DNA from: Sphingomonadales bacterium
Lineage (GTDB): Bacteria; Pseudomonadota; Alphaproteobacteria; Sphingomonadales; Sphingomonadaceae
DNA length: 64,000 bases
Reading direction: 5' to 3'
NCBI GenBank assembly: GCA_006226685.1
Contig: SBGG01000094.1
Span: 1-64,000, forward strand
Of the stretch, positions 16,855-26,524 are shown one piece after another. The notes under the pieces were generated by a model, which was not told the origin of the DNA, did no database searches, and saw nothing but the letters and a program-made list of their open reading frames with translations. Each line of letters starts with the position of its first letter. Positions within the stretch are counted from its first letter, which is position 1. Both the position numbers and the translations under genes were made by a program.

Positions 16855-17595
16855 ATGAAGAGCCTTGGCATCATTGGTTTTGGCGAATTCGGCAGGCTGG
16901 CTGCAACGCATCTGTCCGAGCGTTTTTCGATCGGCGTACATGATCCGTACCGGACAGACGCGGAGATAATGGCGGCGGGCTTCCGTCCTCTTCCTCTGGC
17001 GGAAGCCGCGGCCAGCGATGTCGTGATCTTCGCCGTGCCGGTTCAGGCGATGGAAGATGTCATAGCCCGCGCAGCGCCGGATATCCGCCCCGGTGCGACG
17101 GTGCTGGACGTGGCTTCGGTCAAGATGCTGCCGAGCCGGTGGCTGGCGCATTACCTGCCGGAAAGCGTGCATGTCGTGCCCACCCATCCGCTGTTCGGAC
17201 CGCAAAGCGTGGCCCGCGACGGGCTGGAGGGGCGGCAACTGGTCATCTGCCCGCTACGCGGCGAGCAGCACCGGAAGGTCGCGGCGCTGGGCGAGGAAAT
17301 GGGCATGCGCGTGCGCATCACCAGCGCCGAGGAACATGACCGGGAAATGGCCTATGTTCAGGGGCTGACCCATTTGATCGGCCGCACGCTGACATCGATG
17401 CACCTGCCCGACGAAATGCTGAAGACCCAGACCTATCAGCATCTGATCGATATGACCGAACTGATCGGCAAGGACAGTTTCGAACTGTTCACCGCGATCG
17501 AGACGATGAACCCCTATGCCCGCGAAGTGACCGAGGATTTCGTCGCCCGCGCCTCCGGCCTGCTGAAGCAGGTTCATGAGGGCGACAAGGGGTAA
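16855..17595 (+). CDS. tyrA: Prephenate/arogenate dehydrogenase family protein
   Basis: This 246-residue protein has an N-terminal NAD(P)-binding Rossmann motif (GIIGFGEFGRLAA) and the TyrA pattern 'VLDVASVK....VVPTHPLFGPQS', with the catalytic His in 'THPLFGP' and a helical C-terminal half. It should oxidise prephenate or arogenate for tyrosine synthesis. At under 250 residues it is shorter than most bacterial TyrA (about 280-310) and has no ACT domain, so feedback control by tyrosine is not obvious. The neighbouring, convergent hisC-type aminotransferase may act on the same pathway. Confidence 0.85.
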   Translation: MKSLGIIGFGEFGRLAATHLSERFSIGVHDPYRTDAEIMAAGFRPLPLAEAAASDVVIFAVPVQAMEDVIARAAPDIRPGATVLDVASVKMLPSRWLAHYLPESVHVVPTHPLFGPQSVARDGLEGRQLVICPLRGEQHRKVAALGEEMGMRVRITSAEEHDREMAYVQGLTHLIGRTLTSMHLPDEMLKTQTYQHLIDMTELIGKDSFELFTAIETMNPYAREVTEDFVARASGLLKQVHEGDKG

Positions 17596-17646
17596 TCTCC
17601 ACCCCGCCGCCCCATTCCGGACCGCAACCGGCAGGTCGGGCGCGCC

Positions 17647-18762
17647 TCAGCCTGCTTCCGCCAGTTCCCGGAGCATCCGCGCGACATCGCGCATCTGTAC
17701 TTCGGTGCCGATGGTGATGCGCAGCGCATTGGGCAAACCCTGCCCCGGCAGCCAGCGCGTCGCATAACCGCCCCGCATCAGCCCCTGATAGGCGGCCTCG
17801 GCGGTCAGCCTGCCGTCGAACAGCAGCAACACGAAATTGGCGCTGCTCGGCACGAAAGACAGGCCGTGATTCCCCATCGACGCGATCTCGTCGCAGAACC
17901 ATTGCCGCCAGCGGCTGTTATGCGCACGGCTGGCCTCGATCCACGCGCTGTCACCGATCGCGGCGGCGGCGGCGGCCTGCCCGGCGGTCGTCAGGTTGAA
18001 CGGCGCGCGAATACGGTGCAGCGCCCCGACAATCTCCGCCGACGCATAGCCCCAGCCGATTCGCTCCGCCGCCAGCCCGTGAATCTTCGAAAAGGTTCGC
18101 GTCACCAGCACATTGGGCGCGGTCCTCGCCAGTTCCAGCCCGCCGTCATCCTCGTCGGCATCAAGATATTCGGCATAGGCCTGATCAATCACCAACAGCA
18201 CATCGGCTGGCAGAGCAGCGTGCAAACGCGCGATTTCCGCCCGTGGTGTCATCGTGCCGGTCGGATTGTTCGGATTGGCAAGGAAGACGACCCGCGTCCG
18301 CTCCGTCACACACCCCAGCAACGCATCGACATCGGTGCCATAATCGCTGTCCGGCGCGATCACCGGCGTTGCCCCCACGCGCCGCGCCGCGATATCGTAA
18401 ACGGAAAAGCCGTAGCGGACATAGAGTATTTCGTCCCCCGGCCCGGCATAGGCGCTGGCAGCGATGTGCAACAGTTCATCCGACCCGGTGCCGTAAATCA
18501 CCCGCGCCGGATCAAGATCATGCACGCGGGCAATGGCTTCGCGCACGATCGCCGCGCCGGGGTCCGGATACGTGGCAAGGTTTGCACTGGCATGAGCAAA
18601 GGCCTCCCGCGCCGCCGCACCGGTGCCCAACGGATTCTCGTTTGCCGAAAGCTTTACCACCGGCCTGCCGTCATCGCTGGATGCCTTGCCGGGTACATAG
18701 GGGGCAATCGCCGCTATCCAGCTTTTGGGGGACGGACCAGACCGGGTTTCACTCATGCTCAT
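17647..18762 (-). CDS. hisC: Histidinol-phosphate aminotransferase
   Basis: This 371-residue PLP enzyme is a class I/II aminotransferase of the HisC subgroup: '[14 protein letters not shown]', 'YPDPG', '[44 protein letters not shown]', '[12 protein letters not shown]', '[13 protein letters not shown]', the PLP-Lys in '[20 protein letters not shown]', and the C-terminal Arg-rich '[11 protein letters not shown]'. It makes histidinol phosphate and in alphaproteobacteria can also transaminate aromatic keto acids, which suits its place beside tyrA. The ATG at 18762 has GAGG upstream; ATG at 18756 is also possible. Confidence 0.93.
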   Translation of the reverse strand: MSMSETRSGPSPKSWIAAIAPYVPGKASSDDGRPVVKLSANENPLGTGAAAREAFAHASANLATYPDPGAAIVREAIARVHDLDPARVIYGTGSDELLHIAASAYAGPGDEILYVRYGFSVYDIAARRVGATPVIAPDSDYGTDVDALLGCVTERTRVVFLANPNNPTGTMTPRAEIARLHAALPADVLLVIDQAYAEYLDADEDDGGLELARTAPNVLVTRTFSKIHGLAAERIGWGYASAEIVGALHRIRAPFNLTTAGQAAAAAAIGDSAWIEASRAHNSRWRQWFCDEIASMGNHGLSFVPSSANFVLLLFDGRLTAEAAYQGLMRGGYATRWLPGQGLPNALRITIGTEVQMRDVARMLRELAEAG

Positions 18763-18993
18763 ATATTGCCTCGAATTTGCCGGAAACAGGCCGTCAGCGC
18801 CTGCTTTCCCGGTGCGCTCCTATAATCCCGTCATCATCGCAACGCAAAGTTCCGTGCGTCCTGAACGCCCGGCTGGAAAAATTTTCTTTTAAGCGAAAAT
18901 TATCCATCTTTGGAAACGCGACCGGCACCGACTTTATCCCATAATACAACCATGGGACTGGGGTGAACTTATGATTTCTTTTCAGGAACATAT

Positions 18994-19641
18994 ATGCTCC
19001 AAGGTAAAATAACGGCAGAAGGGGCGGCCCCGGCCGCGGACGCACAGCCTAATTCGGCGGAGGAACGCCGGAATTCCGAACGCTATGTGACCGTCCTCAA
19101 AGTGGGTCGCGCCATGGTGGACGGACATGAGCAGTTGTGTCTCGTGCGCAATATGTCGCGCGACGGTGCGAAGCTCGACCTGTATCATGAGGTTCACGAG
19201 AACCAGAAGATCACGATCGAACTTCGCTCGGACAAGGTCGTCACCGGCACCGTGCGCTGGGTCGGCGACCGTGCGGCCGGTATTCAGTTCGACGAACCTG
19301 TCGATGTCGGCGACATGCTGCAAGGCCGCCCGACGCGCAGCGTATTACGCAAACTGCCCCGTGCGCCACGCTTTCCGGCCAGGGCCCGTATCAAGATGGA
19401 TCATGACAATGGCCCGATCGCGGGAAATCTCGTCAATATTTCCCTCCACGGCCTGTGCCTGAAGACGAACGACAAGCTACGGACGGAAGACAAGGTGATC
19501 GCCCGGGTCGAGGGGCTGCCGCCGCGCAATGCCACGGTCCGCTGGATACGCGAGGGAATGATCGGCCTGCATTTCGCAATGCCGCTGACCTTTTCCGATC
19601 TGGCCCGGTGGCTGGAAACGCATCAGCCCGACGGCGTCTGA
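18994..19641 (+). CDS. Tandem PilZ-domain protein
   Basis: This 215-residue protein carries two PilZ-like domains in tandem. The first (about 25-105) has 'EERRNSERYVTVLKVGRAMV....VRNMSRDGAKLDL' and 'TVRWVGDRAAGIQFD'. The second (about 120-205) has 'PRAPRFPARARIKMD....NLVNISLHGLCLK' and 'TVRWIREGMIGLHF'. The RxxR and (D/N)xSxxG motifs that bind cyclic di-GMP are partly kept in both: 'RRNSER' with 'NMSRDG', and 'RAPR' with 'NISLHG'. So at least the first copy could bind the nucleotide. It starts at ATG 18994, six bases after AGGAA, and stands alone. In Sphingomonas such proteins may link cyclic di-GMP to polysaccharide or motility control; that is inference. Confidence 0.88.
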   Translation: MLQGKITAEGAAPAADAQPNSAEERRNSERYVTVLKVGRAMVDGHEQLCLVRNMSRDGAKLDLYHEVHENQKITIELRSDKVVTGTVRWVGDRAAGIQFDEPVDVGDMLQGRPTRSVLRKLPRAPRFPARARIKMDHDNGPIAGNLVNISLHGLCLKTNDKLRTEDKVIARVEGLPPRNATVRWIREGMIGLHFAMPLTFSDLARWLETHQPDGV

Positions 19642-19711
19642 CGAAGAACAGGGCAAAACCCACCCTCTCCCCCCGATCCCGGGAGGAAGGCGTGGGCGAG
19701 GAACAGTCCCC

Positions 19712-21295
19712 CTATCGTTCCTTCGTCGCGCCGAACTGCAGATCGGGATTGCGTTCCTGCTGATAGCCGACATCCCAGGCGCTTTTCGCGAGAAACACCG
19801 GGTTGCCGTCCCGGTCCTTCGCCAGATTGGCACTGTTATACTGCACAAATTCGCGCAGCGCCGCATCCGGCCCGGAAAGCCAGCGGGCAGTGTCGAACGG
19901 AGAGGCCTCCAGCACCGCCTCGACCTTATATTCCGCCTCCAGCCGGGCGATCAGCACATCGAGCTGAAGCTGGCCCACCACGCCGACAATCCACTGACTG
20001 CCGATTTCGGGATAGAAGACCTGAATCACCCCCTCTTCCGACAGGTCGTCCAGCGCCTTGCGGAGCTGTTTCGTCTTGGTCGGATCTTTGAGGGCGACGC
20101 GGCGCAGAATTTCCGGGGCAAAATTGGGCAGACCGGTGATGCGCACATCCGCTTTTTCCGACAGCGTATCGCCCACCCGCAAGGTGCCGTGATTGGGAAT
20201 GCCGATAATATCGCCGGGAAAGGCCTCATCCGCCAGTTCGCGATCCTGCGCGAAGAAGAGAATCGGCGAATGCACGGCCATCGGCTTGCCGGAGCCTGAC
20301 GGCGTCAGCTTCATCCCGCGTTTGAACCTGCCGGAACACAACCGCATGAAGGCGATGCGATCGCGATGCTGCGGATCCATATTCGCCTGCACCTTGAAGA
20401 TGAAGCCGGTGACATCCGGCCGCTCCGGTGCGATCGGCGCTGGCTCGGCGGGCTGCTCGCGCGGCGGCGGTGCGTAGGCCGCCAGCGCATCGAGCAATTC
20501 GGTTACACCGAACAGCTTCAGCGCCGATCCGAAAAAGACCGGCGTCAGGTCGCCTGCGCGATAGGCAGCGAGATCGAACGGCTCATAACCGGCCTGCGCC
20601 AGTTCCGCTTCCTCCCGTAACAGCGCCAGTCCCTCGGCGGACAGCGATTCGGCAAGTTTCGGATCGTCGATCCCGGTGAAGGTCGCGCCCTTCCCTTCAT
20701 ATTCCTTGCTGGGGCCGCTCGGCTGGCGCAGCATACCCGTCGCGAAATCGTAAATCCCTTCAAAGGTGCCGCCCATACCCACGGGCCAGCTCATCGGGCA
20801 GACATCGAGCGCCAACGCATCGGCCACCTCGTCCAGCAGGGAAAAAGGCGCCCGCCCTTCGCGGTCCACCTTGTTGACGAAGGTGATGATCGGCACGTTG
20901 CGCAGGCGGCACACCTCGAACAGCTTGCGCGTCTGCGGTTCGATGCCCTTGGCCGCGTCGATCACCATCACCGCCGAATCAACTGCAGTCAGCGTGCGAT
21001 ACGTATCTTCCGAGAAATCCTCGTGCCCCGGCGTATCGAGCAGGTTGAAGACGATCGGATTGCCATCCTTGTCCGGCCGTTCGAACGTCATCACCGAACT
21101 GGTGACGGAAATACCGCGCTGCTGCTCGATCTTCATCCAGTCGGACCGTGCCCGCCGATTCGCGCCGCGCGCCTTCACCTCACCGGCGAGGTGAATCGCC
21201 CCGCCTTCAAGCAACAGCTTCTCGGTCAGCGTCGTCTTACCCGCGTCGGGGTGGGAGATGATCGCAAAGGTACGGCGGGAGGCAGGACTGGTCAC
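19712..21295 (-). CDS. prfC: Peptide chain release factor 3
   Basis: This 527-residue translational GTPase removes RF1/RF2 from the ribosome after peptide release. G1 is 'SHPDAGKTTLTEKLL', G2 region 'EQQRGISVTSSVM', G3 'LLDTPGHEDFSEDTYRTL', G4 'FVNKVDREG'. The C-terminal RF3 domain contains 'IQVFYPEIGSQWIVGVVGQLQLDVL'. I chose GTG at 21295, which gives the family's usual N-terminus (about 12 residues before G1) and length; an ATG at 21340 would add 15 residues with no family support. It converges on the PilZ gene. Confidence 0.95.
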   Translation of the reverse strand: MTSPASRRTFAIISHPDAGKTTLTEKLLLEGGAIHLAGEVKARGANRRARSDWMKIEQQRGISVTSSVMTFERPDKDGNPIVFNLLDTPGHEDFSEDTYRTLTAVDSAVMVIDAAKGIEPQTRKLFEVCRLRNVPIITFVNKVDREGRAPFSLLDEVADALALDVCPMSWPVGMGGTFEGIYDFATGMLRQPSGPSKEYEGKGATFTGIDDPKLAESLSAEGLALLREEAELAQAGYEPFDLAAYRAGDLTPVFFGSALKLFGVTELLDALAAYAPPPREQPAEPAPIAPERPDVTGFIFKVQANMDPQHRDRIAFMRLCSGRFKRGMKLTPSGSGKPMAVHSPILFFAQDRELADEAFPGDIIGIPNHGTLRVGDTLSEKADVRITGLPNFAPEILRRVALKDPTKTKQLRKALDDLSEEGVIQVFYPEIGSQWIVGVVGQLQLDVLIARLEAEYKVEAVLEASPFDTARWLSGPDAALREFVQYNSANLAKDRDGNPVFLAKSAWDVGYQQERNPDLQFGATKER

Positions 21296-21445
21296 GATAT
21301 CGGGGCTTTCTGGACAGGCGCGCAGCGTGATGGGAACCATCCCATAGTCACGCGGCGTTCCTATAGGGAACGGGAAGGCCCTTTCGCAAGTTTTCCTGTT
21401 GGGTCATGATAACTGGATGACCACAATGATAATGAAGGTACGGCA

Positions 21446-21964
21446 ATGAAGAGCCATGGACTCACGCTTGCCTGTCTTCTCGCCGGGGCGCTTCAAATGG
21501 CGCCGGTCGCGGCAATGGCGCAGGAACAGAGCGACAGGCAGGAACAGGAAGACGGCACAACACTGCAAAAAGCGGGAGATATCGCTACCCAGCCCGCACG
21601 CGATGTCGGTGTCGCGAAAACGAAGATTCCCCCGGTACTGAGCGAGGCAGCGAAAAACCCCTATGCCCCGCCAAACAGTCATAAATGCGCCGCTATCCTT
21701 GCCGACATGGCGCTGCTTAACGAGGCGCTTGGTCCCGATTTCAGCGCGGATGAGAAGGAAAATGAGAATCGCGCGGGCAAAATTGCCGAGGCCGCCGGTA
21801 AGATGGTGGTCAATTCGCTGATCCCGTTTCGCGGTCTGGTACGGGAAATCACCGGTTCGGGGCCAGCGGAGCGCCGATTGCAGGCGGCCATCGGCGCGGG
21901 CCTCGCACGGCGAGGCTATTTGCGCGGCCTTGCCGCCTCCCGCCGGTGCAAGATTCCCGAATAG
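21446..21964 (+). CDS. Hypothetical secreted protein
   Basis: This 172-residue protein has a clear Sec signal (about 1-25, 'MKSHGLTLACLLAGALQMAPVAAMAQ', cleavage after AMA). The mature part starts with a Glu/Asp/Gln-rich stretch and contains 'IPPVLSEAAKNPYAPP....CAAILADMALLNEALGPDFSADE' and 'LIPFRGLVREITGSGPAERRLQAAIGAGLARRGYLRGLAASRRC'. The last half is helical and basic. It has a ribosome site (AAGGT) and a terminator directly behind, so it is a real gene. I do not recognise the family; comparable hypothetical proteins occur in sphingomonads. Confidence 0.78.
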   Translation: MKSHGLTLACLLAGALQMAPVAAMAQEQSDRQEQEDGTTLQKAGDIATQPARDVGVAKTKIPPVLSEAAKNPYAPPNSHKCAAILADMALLNEALGPDFSADEKENENRAGKIAEAAGKMVVNSLIPFRGLVREITGSGPAERRLQAAIGAGLARRGYLRGLAASRRCKIPE

Positions 21965-21972
21965 GGGTTCCG

Positions 21973-22002
21973 AAAGCGGGGACGTTACCCCTCCCCGCTT
22001 TT
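21973..22002 (+). terminator. Rho-independent terminator after 21446-21964
   Basis: AAAGCGGGG (21973-21981) pairs perfectly with CCCCGCTTT (21993-22001) around an 11-base loop, followed by a short T run. It lies nine bases after the stop of the secreted-protein gene and also separates it from convergent pheT. Confidence 0.7.
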
Positions 22003-22095
22003 CCACCCATCGCATCGCCGATATTACCGACGACGCAGCACCAGCGGGCAGGCGAGCCCCCCGGTCCCGCCTGTTCCATCAGGAAATCAGCACGC

Positions 22096-24489
22096 TTATC
22101 CGCGCAGAGTGGCGCCCAGCTTGCCGGCCGCCTTCACCACGGCGGAACTGACGGCGGTCAGTTCTTCCTCGGTGAAGCTCTTCTCGCCCGGTTGCAGCGT
22201 GATTTCGACCGCGAGCGACTTCATCCCCGGCTCGACACCGGTTCCGGTGAAGACATCGAACAGACGCGCCGCCACAATCGCTTTCTTGTCCGCCCCCTTC
22301 ACCGCACGCACCAGCGCATCGCCTTCCACCCCTTCGGGCACCAGAAAGGCGAAATCGCGCGTCACCGCCTGCAATGCGGGCGGCGCGTAAGGTGCACGCA
22401 TGAAGCCGCTCTTGCGCTTCTGCGGGATCGCATCGGGAAAGATCTGAACCGCAACGACCGTACCGCCAAGATCAAACTGCTTCGCCAATGCGGGGTGCAA
22501 CACGCCATATTCGGCCAGCACCGCCTTCGGCCCCAGCCGCAGCGTGCCCGACTGGCCGGGATGATAGGCGCTGCCCGCCTCCCCCATCACCTGGAGATTG
22601 GCGACCGGCGCACCGGCGGCGGCCAGCAGGGCGAGTGCCTCCGCCTTGGCGTCATAGGCAGTGAAGGGCTGTGCCTTGCCGGTGGCCCAGCCGCGCGAGG
22701 CCTTGTCCCCGGCCATCACGACGCCAACCGTCAGCCGCTCGTCGCTGCTGCCGTCCGCCGCGCGGAAATAGCGCCGCCCGACCTCGAACAGCCGGATCGA
22801 CGAGGCACCGCGATCCGCGTTGCGCCGCGCCGCCGACAACAGACCCGGCAGAAGCGACGGGCGCATCACCTTCAGGTCCTCGCTGATCGGGTTGGCGAGC
22901 GTCCAGTCGCCGCCGCCAACCGTGACCGCTTCCTTTTCGGAGAGGAACGACCAGTTGATCGCTTCGTTGAGGCCGCGTGAAGCCGCCGCCCGGCGCACCC
23001 GGCGCTCGATCAGTTGCTCCGGCGTCGCGGTCGGCTTCGCTACGCCCGGCACGCGGGGCAGCGGAGTCGAGGGCACATGGGCAAGGCCCTTTATGCGCAC
23101 CACTTCCTCCACCAGATCGGCCGTACCGTCTATGTCGCGCCGCCAGCTCGGAATGGTGACGGTCCAGTCATCCGTCACACCGAAACCGAGTCGTTCGAGA
23201 ATCGCCTTCTGATCGGCCGGATGGACATCGACCCCGGCCAGCGACAGGCAACGCGCCGGATCATAAGACAGCGTCCGCGCCGCAACCGGAGGTTCCCCGG
23301 CGCGCGTCACCTCGCTCGCCATGCCGCCGCACAGGGCGAGTACGAGACGGGTGGCGATTTCCAGCCCCTCGTCGAGGAATGCCGGATCGACGCCGCGTTC
23401 GAACCGTTGCCGCGCATCAGAGGTGAGCAGCAATTTCTGCCCGGTCTTCGCAATGCTTTCCGGGGTGAAATAGGCGCATTCGATCAGCACATCGGTCGTA
23501 CCGTCCTGCGCGCCGCTATGCTCGCCCCCCATGATGCCGCCAATGTCATGCGCGGCCGCCTCATCGGCGATCACGGTCATCGTCGCATCGAGCGTGTAGC
23601 TCTTGCCGTTGAGGGCCAGCACCTCTTCGCCCGGCTTCGCCAGCCGCGCGACCAGCCCGCCTTTCAGGCTGGCCATGTCATAGACATGGAGCGGGCGGCC
23701 AAGGCCGAGCATGACATAGTTGGTGATGTCCACCAGCGCGCTGATCGGCTTCTGGCCGACCGCGTTGAGGCGACGCTGCAACCAGTCGGGTGACGGCCCG
23801 TTCTTCACTCCGCGCACGGTGCGCGCATAAAAGGCGGGGCAGCCTTCGGGATCGTCGGTGCGCACATCCGGCCCCGCGCCCTGCGCTTCGACGAGCGGCA
23901 GCATCGCCACCACTTCCTCCAGCGGCTTCAGCGTCCCCAGCCCCTTAGCCGCAAGGTCGCGGGCCACGCCGCGTACGCCCATGCAGTCCTGCCGATTGGG
24001 CGTGATCGAAAGGTCGATCACCGGATCATCGAGACCGGCATAATCGGCGAAGTCCGTGCCGACCGGCGCTTCGGCAGGCAATTCGATAATGCCGTCATGA
24101 TCCTCGCCCAGTTCCAGCTCCCGGGTCGAACACATCATGCCGTTCGATTCGACGCCGCGAATCGCCGCCTTGCGCAACACCATACCGTTGGCGGGCACGA
24201 CCGCGCCTTCACGACCGAACACGCCGACCAGCCCGGCGCGGGCATTGGGCGCGCCGCATACGACCTGCAACGGCCCGTCCCCGGCCTCGACGGTCAATAT
24301 CTGCAACTTGTCCGCCTGCGGATGCGGCGCGGCGGTCAACACCTTGGCGACGCGGAAACCGGACAGTTTCTCCGCCGGATTCTCGACGCCCTCGACCTCC
24401 AGGCCGATGTCGTTGAGCGCCACGAGAATCGTGTCGAGGTCCGCATCTGTATCCAGATGCTCCTTCAGCCAGCTCAGGGTGAACTTCAT
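22096..24489 (-). CDS. pheT: Phenylalanine-tRNA ligase beta subunit
   Basis: This 797-residue subunit forms the alpha2-beta2 enzyme with PheS. The N-terminal tRNA-binding domain ('[42 protein letters not shown]') is followed by the B3/B4 editing region, the B5 domain (DNA-binding-like, '[25 protein letters not shown]'), the core ('[19 protein letters not shown]') and a C-terminal anticodon-binding ferredoxin fold ('[24 protein letters not shown]'). Length is normal. The start overlaps the pheS stop by four bases. Confidence 0.97.
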   Translation of the reverse strand: MKFTLSWLKEHLDTDADLDTILVALNDIGLEVEGVENPAEKLSGFRVAKVLTAAPHPQADKLQILTVEAGDGPLQVVCGAPNARAGLVGVFGREGAVVPANGMVLRKAAIRGVESNGMMCSTRELELGEDHDGIIELPAEAPVGTDFADYAGLDDPVIDLSITPNRQDCMGVRGVARDLAAKGLGTLKPLEEVVAMLPLVEAQGAGPDVRTDDPEGCPAFYARTVRGVKNGPSPDWLQRRLNAVGQKPISALVDITNYVMLGLGRPLHVYDMASLKGGLVARLAKPGEEVLALNGKSYTLDATMTVIADEAAAHDIGGIMGGEHSGAQDGTTDVLIECAYFTPESIAKTGQKLLLTSDARQRFERGVDPAFLDEGLEIATRLVLALCGGMASEVTRAGEPPVAARTLSYDPARCLSLAGVDVHPADQKAILERLGFGVTDDWTVTIPSWRRDIDGTADLVEEVVRIKGLAHVPSTPLPRVPGVAKPTATPEQLIERRVRRAAASRGLNEAINWSFLSEKEAVTVGGGDWTLANPISEDLKVMRPSLLPGLLSAARRNADRGASSIRLFEVGRRYFRAADGSSDERLTVGVVMAGDKASRGWATGKAQPFTAYDAKAEALALLAAAGAPVANLQVMGEAGSAYHPGQSGTLRLGPKAVLAEYGVLHPALAKQFDLGGTVVAVQIFPDAIPQKRKSGFMRAPYAPPALQAVTRDFAFLVPEGVEGDALVRAVKGADKKAIVAARLFDVFTGTGVEPGMKSLAVEITLQPGEKSFTEEELTAVSSAVVKAAGKLGATLRG

Positions 24490-25598
24490 GCGCCGACTCC
24501 TCCCGAAAGCGTGGGGATGTCGAGCGCGGAGAAGCCATAATGACGCAACCAGCGCAGATCGCCGTCGAAAAAGGCGCGCAAATCATTCATCCCATATTTG
24601 AGCATGGCAAGGCGATCGACGCCGGTGCCGAAGGCAAAACCCTGCCATTCATCCGGGTCCAGCCCGCAGGCCTCGATCACCCGGCGGTGGACCATGCCGC
24701 TACCCAGTACTTCCAGCCAGCCGCCCTCATCATCGTCGCCGCTGCCGCCGATCACACGCTGGCCATTGACCAGCGTATAACCGACATCGACCTCGACCGA
24801 AGGTTCGGTGAACGGGAAATAGCTAGGGCGCAGACGCAGCACGATGTCGTCCCGCTCGAAAAAGGCCTTGAGGAAGGTTTCCAGCGTCCATTTGAGATGG
24901 CCGAGGTGAATGCCCTTATCGATCACCAGCCCTTCGATCTGATGGAACATCGGCGTGTGGGTGGCATCCGAATCGCTGCGATAGACACGGCCCGGCGCGA
25001 TGATGCGGATCGGCGCGGAGGTGCTGGTCATCGTGCGGATCTGCACCGGCGAGGTGTGGGTGCGTAGCAGCATCGCGCGCGGCGTGCCGTCCTTATCGGT
25101 CACCTTGTAATTGTCGCCGAAATAAAAAGTGTCGTGCATCGCCCGCGCCGGATGGGTTTCGGGGATGTTGAGCGCCGAGAAATTATGCCAGTCGTCCTCA
25201 ATCTCCGGCCCGGAAGCGACCGCAAAACCCAGATCGGCGAAAATTTCGGCCAGTTCGTCCATCACCTGACTGACCGGGTGCACGCTGCCTTCCGGCACGA
25301 CATCCACCGGCAGGGTCATGTCGAGCTTTTCGCTCGCCAGCCGGGCGTCGAGCGCCGCCTGTTCAAGCGCCGCCTTCTTCATCGCGATCGCGTCCGTCAC
25401 GCCCTGACGCAGGTCGTGGATCGCGGGGCCGCGCGTCTGCCGCTCCTCCGGGGACAGGCCGCCCAATGTTTTCAGCAGGGCCGTCACCACGCCCTGCTTG
25501 CCCAGTGCGCCGACGCGCAGTTCCTCGACCCGCTCCAGCGTGTCGGCCTTTTCGATATCGGCCAGCAACCCGGCCTTCAGTGCAGCTATTTCGGTCAT
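24486..25598 (-). CDS. pheS: Phenylalanine-tRNA ligase alpha subunit
   Basis: This 370-residue class II synthetase subunit carries the active site. An N-terminal coiled coil (about 5-90, '[25 protein letters not shown]') precedes the catalytic domain with motif 1 '[49 protein letters not shown]', motif 2 '[22 protein letters not shown]' and motif 3 '[17 protein letters not shown]'. It is coupled to pheT and lies 85 bases after rplT, from which it is separated by a terminator-like hairpin. Confidence 0.97.
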   Translation of the reverse strand: MTEIAALKAGLLADIEKADTLERVEELRVGALGKQGVVTALLKTLGGLSPEERQTRGPAIHDLRQGVTDAIAMKKAALEQAALDARLASEKLDMTLPVDVVPEGSVHPVSQVMDELAEIFADLGFAVASGPEIEDDWHNFSALNIPETHPARAMHDTFYFGDNYKVTDKDGTPRAMLLRTHTSPVQIRTMTSTSAPIRIIAPGRVYRSDSDATHTPMFHQIEGLVIDKGIHLGHLKWTLETFLKAFFERDDIVLRLRPSYFPFTEPSVEVDVGYTLVNGQRVIGGSGDDDEGGWLEVLGSGMVHRRVIEACGLDPDEWQGFAFGTGVDRLAMLKYGMNDLRAFFDGDLRWLRHYGFSALDIPTLSGGVGA

Positions 25599-25624
25599 GG
25601 CGCGCGCCTACCCCAATTTGCCCC

Positions 25625-25661
25625 AAAGAAAAAGGGCGCCGGAGTTGCCCCCAGCGCCCTT
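25625..25661 (-). terminator. Rho-independent terminator or attenuator between rplT and pheS
   Basis: On the minus strand AAGGGCGC (25654-25661 region) pairs with GCGCCCTT (25632-25639) around a 14-base loop and is followed by a T-rich tract (complement of the A run at 25626-25633). It lies between the rplT stop and the pheS start, so it should end most rpmI-rplT transcripts. It could also act as an attenuator for pheST. Confidence 0.8.
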
Positions 25662-25682
25662 CCCTGATTCTTTTTCCGTGCC

Positions 25683-26045
25683 TCAGGCCGCGGGAAGAGC
25701 TGCGCGGGCCTGCGCCACGATGCCCTTAAACGCTTCGCCTTCGTTCATCGCGATGTCGGCCAGAACCTTCCGATCCAGTTCGACACCCGCCAGCTTCAGC
25801 CCGTGCATGAACTGACCATAGGTCAGGCCTTCGAGGCGAACGGCGGCGTTGATACGCTGAATCCAGAGTGCGCGGAAGCTGCGCTTCTTGACCTTGCGAT
25901 CGCGATAGGCGTACTGGCCGGCCTTTTCGACCGCCTGACGCGCAATGCGGATGGTATTCTTGCGGCGGCCATAATAACCCTTGGCCTGCTTCAGAATATT
26001 ATTGTGCTTGGCGCGGGTGGTGGTGCCCCGTTTAACGCGTGCCAT
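25683..26045 (-). CDS. rplT: 50S ribosomal protein L20
   Basis: This 120-residue basic protein matches L20 over its full length: '[70 protein letters not shown]' and '[26 protein letters not shown]'. L20 is an early-assembly protein of the large subunit and in other bacteria represses its own operon by binding the mRNA leader. It lies 12 bases after rpmI. Confidence 0.98.
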   Translation of the reverse strand: MARVKRGTTTRAKHNNILKQAKGYYGRRKNTIRIARQAVEKAGQYAYRDRKVKKRSFRALWIQRINAAVRLEGLTYGQFMHGLKLAGVELDRKVLADIAMNEGEAFKGIVAQARAALPAA

Positions 26046-26057
26046 GGTCCGTTCTCC

Positions 26058-26261
26058 TTATTTCAGGCCGTAGGGCGCCCAGAGGCGGACATGTGCGACA
26101 TCCGCATCCGACAGCACTTCGGTGCCGCGATTCTGGCGGATATATTTCGCGTTATGGCTGATGAGGCGGTGGCGCTTGCCGGCCACACCATGCTTCACCT
26201 TGCCCGAAGCGGTGAATTTGAAGCGCTTCTTCACACCGCTCTTGGTCTTGAGCTTGGGCAT
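26058..26261 (-). CDS. rpmI: 50S ribosomal protein L35
   Basis: This 67-residue protein reads MPKLKTKSGVKKRFKFTASGKVKHGVAGKRHRLISHNAKYIRQNRGTEVL, a standard L35. It precedes rplT in the conserved rpmI-rplT order; infC, often the gene before, is not in the window. A strong ribosome site (AAGGAG) and a small hairpin stand directly upstream. Confidence 0.98.
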   Translation of the reverse strand: MPKLKTKSGVKKRFKFTASGKVKHGVAGKRHRLISHNAKYIRQNRGTEVLSDADVAHVRLWAPYGLK

Positions 26262-26400
26262 TTTCGTCTCCTTTCAGAAAGGCCTTGGCCTTTTGACGGT
26301 TGCGAACGAACAAGGCAGCCCTTTCGGCCCGTTCGTCCCATACGGAATCACCCGGACAAGCCGGGCGAAGGCGGGCCTATAGGCTCGGGGCGAAGGAAAA
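26262..26400 (-). promoter_or_regulatory. rpmI-rplT leader with hairpins
   Basis: The minus-strand leader before rpmI contains AAAGGCC-AA-GGCCTTT (26278-26293), a perfect 7-base stem with a 2-base loop, ending next to the ribosome site. Further upstream lie self-complementary stretches around CCCGGCTTGTCCGGG and an ACGAAC...GTTCGT pair. L20 autoregulation through a leader structure is established in E. coli and Bacillus; that this leader does the same is inference. Confidence 0.45.
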
Positions 26401-26524
26401 GCAAGAAAAAGCGCAGGGATTTCCCGGCCAAAAATCACCATGCCATGTCCTGCCCGGCGATGGTTGCCAGAATGCCGCGTTTCGCGATAGCCCTTGCGGC
26501 AGCAAGCATGGCCCGGACCCGATA

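Noticed and set aside
21296..21340. Longer prfC start at 21340
   Set aside because: The 15 extra residues have no family support and give an unusual length.
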